Of a stretch of 5,249 nt of DNA, positions 1 to 5,249 are shown piece after piece (position 1 is the first letter of the stretch; each line of letters begins with the position of its first letter). The position numbers and the translations under genes were made by a program. This stretch comes from Candidatus Uhrbacteria bacterium RIFCSPLOWO2_02_FULL_49_11 (lineage in GTDB: Bacteria; Patescibacteriota; Patescibacteriia; 2-02-FULL-49-11), in NCBI GenBank assembly GCA_001791465.1, contig MGER01000028.1:1-5249 (forward strand). Reading direction: 5' to 3'. The notes under the pieces were generated by a model. It saw nothing but the letters and a program-made list of their open reading frames with translations. It was not told the DNA's origin and ran no database searches.

Positions 1-2
1 GG

Positions 3-380
3 ACAATCCTTACTGATGTACTCGAGTCAGTATATGAAAAAAAAGAGTATCTTATTTATTCCACCGTGGAAGTTCGTCCTTTTCTGCGCGCGGCGTACCC
101 CACTTTTACCCAAGAGCGGGTGAGGCGCGGCATCCGCGTCCGCGTTATTGCGATCGGCGAAGGCGGGCAGCTGAAAGGTTTGGATGAACGGCGTTGGTTG
201 TCATCGCATGCGACGGGCGCGCCAACGTATACCATTATCTACGGTATAAAAGTAGCGCTCATTTCCGTAAGCGATGCGCAGGAGCCTTTTGGCGTCATTA
301 TCGAGAATGAGAGCATTGCGACGACGCAAAAGTTTATGTTTGAGTGGATATGGAATCAATTGAGAAATCCTAAATCCTAA
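3..380 (+). CDS. TrmB-family transcriptional regulator, C-terminal part (5' end off window)
   Basis: The frame is open from base 3 to the TAA at 378-380, giving 125 residues. The GTG at 66 is therefore internal and not the start: upstream codons read ILTDVLESVYEKKEYLIYST, which continues the domain. What remains resembles the C-terminal effector domain of TrmB-like sugar-responsive regulators as found in Patescibacteria and archaea. It has an E-Y-L-I-Y-S strand, then a PTFTQERVRRGIRVRVIA segment, an IIYGIKVALISV strand pair, and PFGVIIENESIATTQKFMFEWIW near the end. The winged-helix DNA-binding half would lie outside the window to the left. The family usually senses sugars or sugar phosphates and controls sugar genes, which would suit the glmS cluster 113 bases downstream, but its target here is unknown. 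The last residues (RNPKS) and the stop are encoded by the intergenic repeat, so the tail is probably not ancestral. The family call rests on remembered pattern, not a search. Confidence 0.72.
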   Translation, partial: TILTDVLESVYEKKEYLIYSTVEVRPFLRAAYPTFTQERVRRGIRVRVIAIGEGGQLKGLDERRWLSSHATGAPTYTIIYGIKVALISVSDAQEPFGVIIENESIATTQKFMFEWIWNQLRNPKS

Positions 381-489
381 GCACGAAATCCTAAACAAAT
401 TCCAAATGGCCTAAGCCCAAATCTATTGATAAATTTGAATTTTAGATTTTGGATTTGTTTAGAGTTTAGTTTTTAGATTTTAGAGCTTA
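364..489. repeat. AT-rich imperfect palindromic repeat element between the TrmB-like gene and glmS
   Basis: GAAATCCTAAA occurs exactly at 364-374 and 385-395, and the core AAATCCTAA occurs at 365-373, 372-380 and 386-394. The right half carries TTTTAGATTTT exactly at 440-450 and 471-481. The halves are inverted relative to each other: CTAAACAAAT at 391-400 is the perfect reverse complement of ATTTGTTTAG at 453-462, and similarity continues weakly outward on both sides of a symmetry centre near 426. The composition is much more AT-rich than the flanking genes. It looks like a miniature palindromic intergenic element with no coding capacity. It may also act as a folded leader or terminator in the RNA. 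The outer limits are approximate. No clear sigma70 promoter stands out inside it, although glmS needs transcription from here or from upstream. Confidence 0.7.
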
Positions 490-493
490 TCTT

Positions 494-2329
494 ATGTGCG
501 GTATTATCGGTTACGTCGGCACACAGCGCGCGCTTCCCGTGATCATGGAAGGCTTAAAACGCATGGAGTACCGCGGATATGATTCCGCGGGCGTGTCTAT
601 TATGGACCCTGTTGGTTTTTTCACCTTAAAACGCGCGGGTAAATTGGCGGTGCTCGAGGGGGCATTGGAGGGTCATAGTCACGCGGGCACGATAGGCATA
701 GGGCATATCCGTTGGGCAACTCATGGCGCGCCCACAGATATCAATGCCCATCCCCACTATAGCTGTCGGGGAGATCTTCACCTGGTGCACAACGGGATTA
801 TCGAGAATTATAGGGAACTGCGCGATGAACTCACCGCGCTCGGCCATACGTTTGTATCTGAAACTGACACGGAAGTGTTGGCGCATCTCATTGAACAAGA
901 ATTGCAGCCCGGTGTCCCCTTGGAAACCGCTACGGAGCGGGGTTTGAAAAAAGTGGTCGGCGCCTACGGGCTTGCCCTGATCAGCGCCCGAGAGCCGGAA
1001 AAAATTATTGCTGCGCGGTTGGGGAGCCCCTTGGTGCTCGGGGTTGTGCCTGACGGGTCATTGATTGTCGCTTCCGACGTGGCGGCCATCATCGCGCATA
1101 CGCGGGACGTGGTGTATCTCCAAGACCGCGAAATGGCGGTGCTTACCCCCAAAGGATATGCGATCAGGACGCTTGATGCGCAAGAAGTATCGCGCCCCTT
1201 AGAGAGGGTGGAGTGGGATATAGGCTCGGCGGAAAAAGGCGGGCATGCGCACTTTATGCTCAAAGAGATTCTTGAACAGCCGGATACCCTCAATGCCACG
1301 CTGCTGGGGCGCATTATTTCCGGTGAAGGATTGGTGAAGATGGGAGGTTTGGAGACTATTGCGGACCGCGTGAGGAATATCGACCGCCTTATTATCGTCG
1401 CGTGCGGTTCAGCGCGGCATGCGGGAATGGTAGGCGAGTATCTCATTGAAGAATATGCCGACATTCCGGTAGAGGTGGAGCTGGCTTCAGAATTCCGTTA
1501 CCGCCGTTTCCCGGCAGGCGGGAAGACTGCGGTGCTTGCCATCAGCCAGTCGGGAGAAACTGCAGATACGCTCGCGGCGCTCCATGAGGCGAAGCGCAGG
1601 GGGCTTCTCACGCTCGGTCTGGTGAACGTGGCAGGCAGTTCTATCGCACGCGAAACTGACGCGGGAATGTACAATCACGTGGGGCCAGAGATAGCGGTTG
1701 CTTCCACCAAAGCATTTACCTCGCAGTTGGCGCTTTTGGTGCTGCTGGCGGTATATCTGGGACGCCAGCGGCGCCTCTCGCACGCATTGAGTGAAGAATT
1801 ATTGCATGGGTTGTCGCAGTTGCCTCTACAGATGGGAAAAGTGATGCAGCAGGCAGAAGGGATCATTGCGCTTGCGCAAAAATACCGGCATGCGGAACGC
1901 TGGCTGTATTTGGGGCGCAAGTACCAATATCCCGTCGCTTTGGAAGGCGCGTTGAAATTAAAAGAAATTTCCTATTGCCATGCGGAAGGGTTTGCCGCGG
2001 GCGAGATGAAGCATGGCCCCATTGCGCTGGTTGACGCGGCAACGCCCACGGTCGTGCTTGCGCCGAGAGACAGCGTGTATGAAAAGACAATTTCCAATAT
2101 CGAAGAGGTGCGTGCGCGCGGCGGCGCAATTATTGCCATAGCTAACGATGAGGAGACGGTGCAGCGCTCGTTAGTGGACCACGCGATAATAGTTCCCCGC
2201 ACCCTAGAGGCTCTCTCTCCCCTGCTCACGGTAGTGCCGTTGCAGTTATTCGCGTATGGATTTGCGGTGGCACGGGGATTGGACGTCGACAAACCGCGTA
2301 ATTTAGCCAAAAGTGTCACTGTTGAATAG
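494..2329 (+). CDS. glmS: glutamine--fructose-6-phosphate aminotransferase (isomerizing)
   Basis: Makes glucosamine-6-phosphate and glutamate from fructose-6-phosphate and glutamine in the cytoplasm; it is the entry step to UDP-GlcNAc. The 611 residues match the full family length (E. coli 609). The start is fixed because the N-terminal nucleophile must be Cys2 after Met removal (MCGIIGYVG). The class II glutaminase domain (about 1-240) shows EYRGYDSAG (25-33), HIRWATHG (71-78), HNGIIEN (99-105) and SETDTE with D125. The linker KGGHAHFMLKEILEQP precedes two SIS isomerase domains. These carry SQSGET (351-356), the catalytic stretch K488/E491 in ALKLKEISYCHAE, H507 in MKHGP, and the C-terminal tail NLAKSVTVE with K606. 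The phosphate loop reads CGSA (304-307) where E. coli has CGTS. No good Shine-Dalgarno sequence precedes the ATG. It is the first gene of the cluster, and the next start lies two bases after its TAG. The identification is secure. Confidence 0.98.
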   Translation: MCGIIGYVGTQRALPVIMEGLKRMEYRGYDSAGVSIMDPVGFFTLKRAGKLAVLEGALEGHSHAGTIGIGHIRWATHGAPTDINAHPHYSCRGDLHLVHNGIIENYRELRDELTALGHTFVSETDTEVLAHLIEQELQPGVPLETATERGLKKVVGAYGLALISAREPEKIIAARLGSPLVLGVVPDGSLIVASDVAAIIAHTRDVVYLQDREMAVLTPKGYAIRTLDAQEVSRPLERVEWDIGSAEKGGHAHFMLKEILEQPDTLNATLLGRIISGEGLVKMGGLETIADRVRNIDRLIIVACGSARHAGMVGEYLIEEYADIPVEVELASEFRYRRFPAGGKTAVLAISQSGETADTLAALHEAKRRGLLTLGLVNVAGSSIARETDAGMYNHVGPEIAVASTKAFTSQLALLVLLAVYLGRQRRLSHALSEELLHGLSQLPLQMGKVMQQAEGIIALAQKYRHAERWLYLGRKYQYPVALEGALKLKEISYCHAEGFAAGEMKHGPIALVDAATPTVVLAPRDSVYEKTISNIEEVRARGGAIIAIANDEETVQRSLVDHAIIVPRTLEALSPLLTVVPLQLFAYGFAVARGLDVDKPRNLAKSVTVE

Positions 2330-2331
2330 AT

Positions 2332-3477
2332 ATGCGCGTTGTGTTATTTAACGATGACCCGGCGGCGCTCATGCCTTTTACTCACCTTAAATCTCCGTGG
2401 GACATTGATGTGGGCGGATTGACACTGAAGGAGTGGGTGCAGGCAATAGTGCCAGATGCCGAGTTTGTTGAGCAATCGGGGCCATGGCAGGAGAGTGCGG
2501 GCGCATTGCCGTGCCTGGTTTTGAGTGGTCGTCTGTTGCCGTCGGAGAAATTAGCAGATGAATTGCGGGGCATCATACAGGCGGACGACGCGCAGCTTTC
2601 AATGGCGAGAGAAGAGCTCGCGTATGGTTATATCACTGAGGCTCGCGCATCAGAGAAAACGGCGATGCCCATCGAGGTCACGCTGTTGCACGGACCATGG
2701 GAGATTATTAAATACCTTCCGCAGACGCTTGTACTGGCAGCATCCCATCGTGCCGAGCATCTGGCAGAGGTCAGGCCTCGTGTTTTTGCCGGCAAGGATG
2801 TGGAATTGCCGCCCACCGTGGTGACGAGAACGGATGATGGCCCGATCGTTATCGGCTCAGGCACGACCTTTGGATCTTTCATTGTCCTTGAAGGGCCGGC
2901 GGTTATCGGTGAACATTGCATCATCCGCGACCACGCGTGCATTAAAAAGTCAGCAATTGGCAATGTCTGTCGGATTGGCGGCGAGGTTGAATGGTCAGTG
3001 ATGGGTGACTATACGAATAAACAGCATTATGGCTATGTGGGGCACAGTGTAGTCGCTCCTTGGGTGAATTTGGGAGCGGGGACCACGACGTCTGATCTCA
3101 AGCATACCTATGGGAGCGTGCGGCTTGACCGCGGCGCAGGCAGAGAGGAAACCGGTATGCAGTTTTGCGGCAGCTTCATTGGAGAGGGTTCGCGCACGTC
3201 AGTGAATACGACGCTTATGACAGGTACGGTGTTGGGTATAAACGCATTTGCGTTCGGGACGGTACGGGGATTTGTGCCTTCGTTTACCTCAGCGACTTCT
3301 CAAGGCCTTATTGAAGTGCCATTGGAAGTTGCATTGCGCGCATGGGAGCGCGCCATGGCACGGCGCAGTGTGATATTCACTCCGCGCGTCCGTGATGCCT
3401 GCATTGCCGCATTTGAGCGCACGGCGCCCCAAAGGGATGCGTATGGGGTCAAGCGGGGCGTCCCCTTAACGTTATAG
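2332..3477 (+). CDS. GlmU-like protein with left-handed beta-helix acetyltransferase domain (alternate GlmU type)
   Basis: Predicted to acetylate glucosamine-1-phosphate with acetyl-CoA, the second-last step to UDP-GlcNAc. The 381 residues resemble the 'alternate GlmU' family known from Bacteroidetes and others. The N-terminal part (about 1-135) begins MRVVLFNDDP, followed by FTHLKSPWDIDVGGLTLKEW and a GRLLPSEKLADEL segment. It lacks the LxxGxGTxM...PK nucleotide loop of classical GlmU. From about 170 hexapeptide-type turns follow: GPIVIGSGTTFG, LEGPAVIGEHCIIRD, KKSAIGNVCRIGGEVE. Then come TNKQHYGYVGHSVVAPWVN with H232 as the likely acetyltransfer base, LGAGTTTSDLK and TGTVLGINAFAFG. A short helical tail (RAWERAMARR) ends it. 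The start lies two bases after the glmS stop, implying co-transcription; no convincing Shine-Dalgarno is visible. Whether the N-terminal part still binds nucleotide is unclear. Family assignment is by recalled motif order, and the acetyltransferase role is inferred from the domain and its neighbours. Confidence 0.82.
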   Translation: MRVVLFNDDPAALMPFTHLKSPWDIDVGGLTLKEWVQAIVPDAEFVEQSGPWQESAGALPCLVLSGRLLPSEKLADELRGIIQADDAQLSMAREELAYGYITEARASEKTAMPIEVTLLHGPWEIIKYLPQTLVLAASHRAEHLAEVRPRVFAGKDVELPPTVVTRTDDGPIVIGSGTTFGSFIVLEGPAVIGEHCIIRDHACIKKSAIGNVCRIGGEVEWSVMGDYTNKQHYGYVGHSVVAPWVNLGAGTTTSDLKHTYGSVRLDRGAGREETGMQFCGSFIGEGSRTSVNTTLMTGTVLGINAFAFGTVRGFVPSFTSATSQGLIEVPLEVALRAWERAMARRSVIFTPRVRDACIAAFERTAPQRDAYGVKRGVPLTL

Positions 3478-3490
3478 TGTTATTCAATTC

Positions 3491-3494
3491 AGGA
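3491..3494 (+). promoter_or_regulatory. Ribosome binding site deciding the start at 3501
   Basis: AGGA lies six bases before ATG 3501. The frame is also open from GTG 3477, which overlaps the previous TAG, but that start would place this site inside the coding region and add MLFNSGFY ahead of a protein whose nucleotide loop normally lies within the first 20 residues. Confidence 0.6.
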
Positions 3495-3500
3495 TTTTAT

Positions 3501-4292
3501 ATGGTTCCCTCAGATCGTATCGCCATCCTTGCTGCAGGAAGGAGTACACGGATGAATTCAGGGACTCCTAAAGTCCTCCATGATTTGCATGGCAAACCAA
3601 TGCTCTGGTATGTGGTGCAATCAGCGCGAGAGGCGAATGGCACCAAACCCATTCTCGTGGTGAATGCGGCGCACCGGGATGCCATTGCAAAAATATTGGC
3701 TGACGAGGTGGAGTATGTGGTACAGCAGGAGCCACGGGGCACCGCTGATGCGGTTCGCGCAATTCCTCCCGCGCTTTTTGCAGGCTCGTCCCACCTCGTG
3801 GTGCTCTATGGCGACCATCCGCTCGTTTCCGCCCCTACCATCAGACGTTTGATACAGGCTCATGCGGCCGCGTATGCGCCCCTTACCATGATGACAGTCA
3901 CCGTCCCCCATTTTGGAGGTGCATATGGCGTATTTGAGGCTTTCGGGCGCATCATTCGCCAATCGGACGGTATGCTTGACCGGATAGTGGAATACAAGGA
4001 CGCAGATGAGGCGATAAAAAAAATCAAGGAAGTGAATCCTGGATATTACTGTTTCTCGCTGCCGTGGCTAAAGGGCAACCTGCCGCAGGTGAAGGCAGAT
4101 AATACACAGAAGGAGTTTTATCTCACTGATCTCGTGGGGATGGCGCGCCGCGCGGGAGAAGCGCTCGCAGTCGTGCCCATCGATGATCCCTGGGAGGGAT
4201 TAGGAATCAACACCCAAGAAGCGCTTGCGCTCGCGGCGCAGATTATGGCCTCTCGGGACGCGGGAGTGAAGCCTGAGGCGCTTCATTCTTAA
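3501..4292 (+). CDS. Stand-alone GlmU-type UDP-GlcNAc pyrophosphorylase (uridylyltransferase) domain
   Basis: Predicted to join UTP and GlcNAc-1-phosphate to UDP-GlcNAc and pyrophosphate, the final step of the pathway begun by GlmS. Counted from ATG 3501 it has 263 residues and consists only of the Rossmann-like nucleotidyltransferase domain; classical GlmU is about 450 and adds a beta-helix. Visible motifs are ILAAGRSTRM (9-18) followed by PKVLH with K24, QQEPRGTADAV (75-85), VLYGDHPLV with metal ligand D105, FGRIIRQ, IVEYKDA with E164, EVNPG with N179, NTQKEFYLTDLV (201-212) and GIN with N237. These follow the E. coli GlmU order, although the loop has Ser where GlmU has Gly (GRS for GKG). 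It lies 23 bases after the beta-helix gene, so the two together equal one divided GlmU. Its 3' end overlaps the convergent dehydrogenase gene by 50 bases. Another sugar-1-phosphate substrate remains possible. Confidence 0.85.
   Translation: MVPSDRIAILAAGRSTRMNSGTPKVLHDLHGKPMLWYVVQSAREANGTKPILVVNAAHRDAIAKILADEVEYVVQQEPRGTADAVRAIPPALFAGSSHLVVLYGDHPLVSAPTIRRLIQAHAAAYAPLTMMTVTVPHFGGAYGVFEAFGRIIRQSDGMLDRIVEYKDADEAIKKIKEVNPGYYCFSLPWLKGNLPQVKADNTQKEFYLTDLVGMARRAGEALAVVPIDDPWEGLGINTQEALALAAQIMASRDAGVKPEALHS
4243..4292. other. Convergent 3' overlap of two coding regions
   Basis: The last 16 codons and stop of the plus-strand uridylyltransferase and the last 16 codons and stop of the minus-strand dehydrogenase occupy the same 50 bases. 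Both tails (RDAGVKPEALHS and APQASLPRPERP) lie beyond the conserved domains, so neither frame is tightly constrained here. There is no room for a separate terminator between the genes. Confidence 0.9.
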
Positions 4293-5073
4293 GTTTTTCG
4301 TTGAGCGCATCCACTTTTTGGAGGAGCTTGAGGGGGACGCCTTTCTCATTCGCAAAGTGAATGAGATTTTTTATGTCTTTTGGCAGGCACTTGCCGCCGT
4401 AGCCACGGTGATCTTTGCGGGCGGCAGAGAAAAGGTTATTAAAAATTTCTAAGTGCCAACGGCCGATACGCGCATCCGCCCTGACGCATTCCTTGACCGT
4501 TTCATAATCAATGTCGAGTTTCCGGCAGAGGTCATACATTTGGTTCGCAAATACCACTTTGGTGGCATAAAACGTATTGGACCAATATTTTACCAATTCA
4601 GCTTCTGTCGCGGGCATAAGGCGGGTGAAGGCGGCAAGCGGAAGAAGGTCGCGTATTTCGCCGGCAATAGGGAAACTCTCTTTGGTGTATCCGATGATTT
4701 GGCGAAACGGGGATTGCGTGTCGGCAATGGCGGTCGCTTCGGAAAGAAATTCAGGATTAAAAAGGAGCTTGTATGCGGGATAATGCTGTTGCAGCCGTTC
4801 GGTGGTCCCGGGCGGTACGGTGGAGCGGATAACCACGATGGCGGATTTTTGAAGAAGGGCAAATGATTCCTCCACCGCAGACGTGTCGCAGCCTTTTTCC
4901 GGCACATGCGGGGTGGGCGCACAGATGAAGACGAGGTCGCATTCTTTGATGCGGTCGCGATTTTGCGCGTATTCATGCGGACTATAGCCTATGGCGTGGG
5001 GGAACACGGAGAGCATTGCCTTGCCCACCGTTCCCATGCCGATGATGCCGATAGTTTTTCGGTCGGTGCTCAT
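4243..5073 (-). CDS. Short nucleotide-sugar dehydrogenase (UDP-glucose/GDP-mannose dehydrogenase family)
   Basis: Predicted to oxidise C6 of a UDP- or GDP-linked sugar to the uronic acid in two NAD-dependent steps, giving a precursor of surface polysaccharide. Over 276 residues it shows the NAD-binding glycine loop IGIIGMGTVGKAM (G12, G14, G17), VFICAPTP, STVPPGTT (84-91), NPEFLSEATA with E108, and the central-domain helix ELVKYWSNTFYATKVVFANQ with K162 and N166. The catalytic cysteine motif GGKCLPKD follows, with C229. Usual members are 400-450 residues long. This one lacks the C-terminal UDP-sugar-binding domain and ends about 40 residues after the cysteine motif; its N-terminal domain is also shortened. 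No remnant of the missing domain appears downstream. ATG 5073 is the first possible start, because a TGA lies in frame just upstream, and it overlaps the stop of the toxin gene. No Shine-Dalgarno is clear, so translational coupling is plausible. The exact substrate cannot be read from the sequence. Confidence 0.88.
   Translation of the reverse strand: MSTDRKTIGIIGMGTVGKAMLSVFPHAIGYSPHEYAQNRDRIKECDLVFICAPTPHVPEKGCDTSAVEESFALLQKSAIVVIRSTVPPGTTERLQQHYPAYKLLFNPEFLSEATAIADTQSPFRQIIGYTKESFPIAGEIRDLLPLAAFTRLMPATEAELVKYWSNTFYATKVVFANQMYDLCRKLDIDYETVKECVRADARIGRWHLEIFNNLFSAARKDHRGYGGKCLPKDIKNLIHFANEKGVPLKLLQKVDALNEKLKNEAPQASLPRPERP
5070..5073 (-). other. ATGA stop/start overlap between the MazF gene and the dehydrogenase gene
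   Basis: Read on the minus strand, ATG (5073-5071) starts the dehydrogenase and TGA (5072-5070) ends the MazF frame. This four-base overlap is a classic arrangement for translational coupling, and it implies that both are read from one transcript. Confidence 0.85.
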
Positions 5074-5249
5074 AGTTCAGTTAAGCCGATGCTTATTTTA
5101 AGTGCGGTTTCAATGTCTCGCATAGTTTCGTTCCGCAATATTCCAAGCTTTTTTATGAGTCTCCGCTTATCGACTGATCGTATCTGGTTGAGCAATGCCA
5201 CTGACACCTGTTCGAGTCCGCCCTCCCCTTGGGGTATTGGTACTTCGGT
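5070..5249 (-). CDS. MazF/PemK-family mRNA interferase toxin, C-terminal part (5' end off window)
   Basis: Reading the minus strand from the right edge gives 59 residues and a TGA stop, with no interruption. The segment contains PIPQGEGGLEQVSVALLNQI, then RSVDKRRLIKKLGIL and ETMRDIETALKISIGL. This is the characteristic end of MazF/PemK toxins: a 'GGL..dSvaL.nQIRtiDKrRL.kklG.l' block and a final helix 'm..v..aL.isLGL'. MazF toxins are small sequence-specific ribonucleases that cut cellular mRNA and are held in check by a MazE-type antitoxin, usually encoded just upstream; that gene would be outside the window to the right. The visible half spans the final strand and helix of the fold, while the N-terminal active-site residues are not visible. 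Because only the end is seen, activity cannot be judged. The frame has no start codon near the edge, so it is easily missed by gene callers. It is followed without a gap by the dehydrogenase. Confidence 0.85.
   Translation of the reverse strand, partial: TEVPIPQGEGGLEQVSVALLNQIRSVDKRRLIKKLGILRNETMRDIETALKISIGLTEL

Noticed and set aside
66..380. A complete 104-residue gene starting at GTG 66
   Set aside because: The frame is open to the left edge, and the residues before GTG 66 continue the TrmB-like domain, so this is the end of a longer gene.
426..463. Sigma70-like promoter (TTGATA or TTGAAT as the -35 box) before glmS
   Set aside because: No -10 box at proper spacing matches TATAAT well. 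In such AT-rich repeat sequence chance matches are expected.
381..493. glmS ribozyme/riboswitch in the glmS leader
   Set aside because: The leader is only 113 bases long and consists of AT-rich repeat; it has none of the GC-rich pseudoknot core expected for that ribozyme.
964..1464. A 166-residue minus-strand frame inside glmS
   Set aside because: It is a shadow of glmS, whose motifs are intact throughout, and it shows no domain.
3477..3500. GTG 3477 as start of the uridylyltransferase, overlapping the previous stop
   Set aside because: ATG 3501 has an AGGA six bases upstream and puts the nucleotide loop at the normal distance from the N-terminus. The GTG start remains possible but is less likely.
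4453..4866. A 137-residue plus-strand frame inside the dehydrogenase
   Set aside because: It is antisense to the conserved catalytic region of the dehydrogenase and has no recognisable domain of its own.
5081..5092. Small hairpin AAGC-ATCG-GCTT just before the dehydrogenase start
   Set aside because: The stem has only four pairs and lies within the toxin coding sequence; it is too weak to call a terminator or regulator.

Overview
The window reads as a compact bacterial chromosome segment. It is most likely from a Candidate Phyla Radiation (Patescibacteria, Parcubacteria-like) genome. Three things suggest this: a TrmB-type regulator C-terminus of the kind common in those genomes, a divided GlmU, and an AT-rich intergenic repeat built from AAATCCTAA units that resembles repeats I associate with uncultivated-lineage genomes. 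The lineage call is inference. Genes use ordinary stops (TAA, TAG, TGA), and TGA ends the MazF frame, so nothing suggests a recoded UGA. Genes are tightly packed, with overlaps at both the 5' and 3' ends of the minus-strand dehydrogenase gene.

Layout. (a) 3-380, plus strand: the 3' part of a TrmB-family regulator whose frame is open to the left edge. (b) About 364-489: an imperfect palindromic repeat that supplies the regulator's stop codon and forms the whole leader in front of glmS. (c) 494-4292, plus strand: a three-gene amino-sugar cluster. It holds glmS, a GlmU-like protein with a left-handed beta-helix acetyltransferase domain, and a stand-alone GlmU-type uridylyltransferase. (d) 4243-5249, minus strand: a short nucleotide-sugar dehydrogenase preceded by the 3' end of a MazF/PemK toxin gene. 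The toxin stop and dehydrogenase start share an ATGA. The dehydrogenase and the uridylyltransferase converge and overlap by 50 bases.

How the genes fit together. GlmS makes glucosamine-6-phosphate from fructose-6-phosphate and glutamine. A phosphoglucosamine mutase (GlmM, not in the window) would make glucosamine-1-phosphate. The beta-helix protein would acetylate it, and the stand-alone nucleotidyltransferase would make UDP-GlcNAc, the precursor of peptidoglycan and surface glycans. The nucleotide-sugar dehydrogenase on the other strand would make a uronic-acid sugar nucleotide from a UDP- or GDP-sugar, so the locus as a whole concerns activated sugars for the envelope. The toxin fragment is the one member outside that theme. 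I see no RNA genes, CRISPR array or transposase. The only non-coding stretch is 381-493 (113 bases), so there is no gap over 300 bases.
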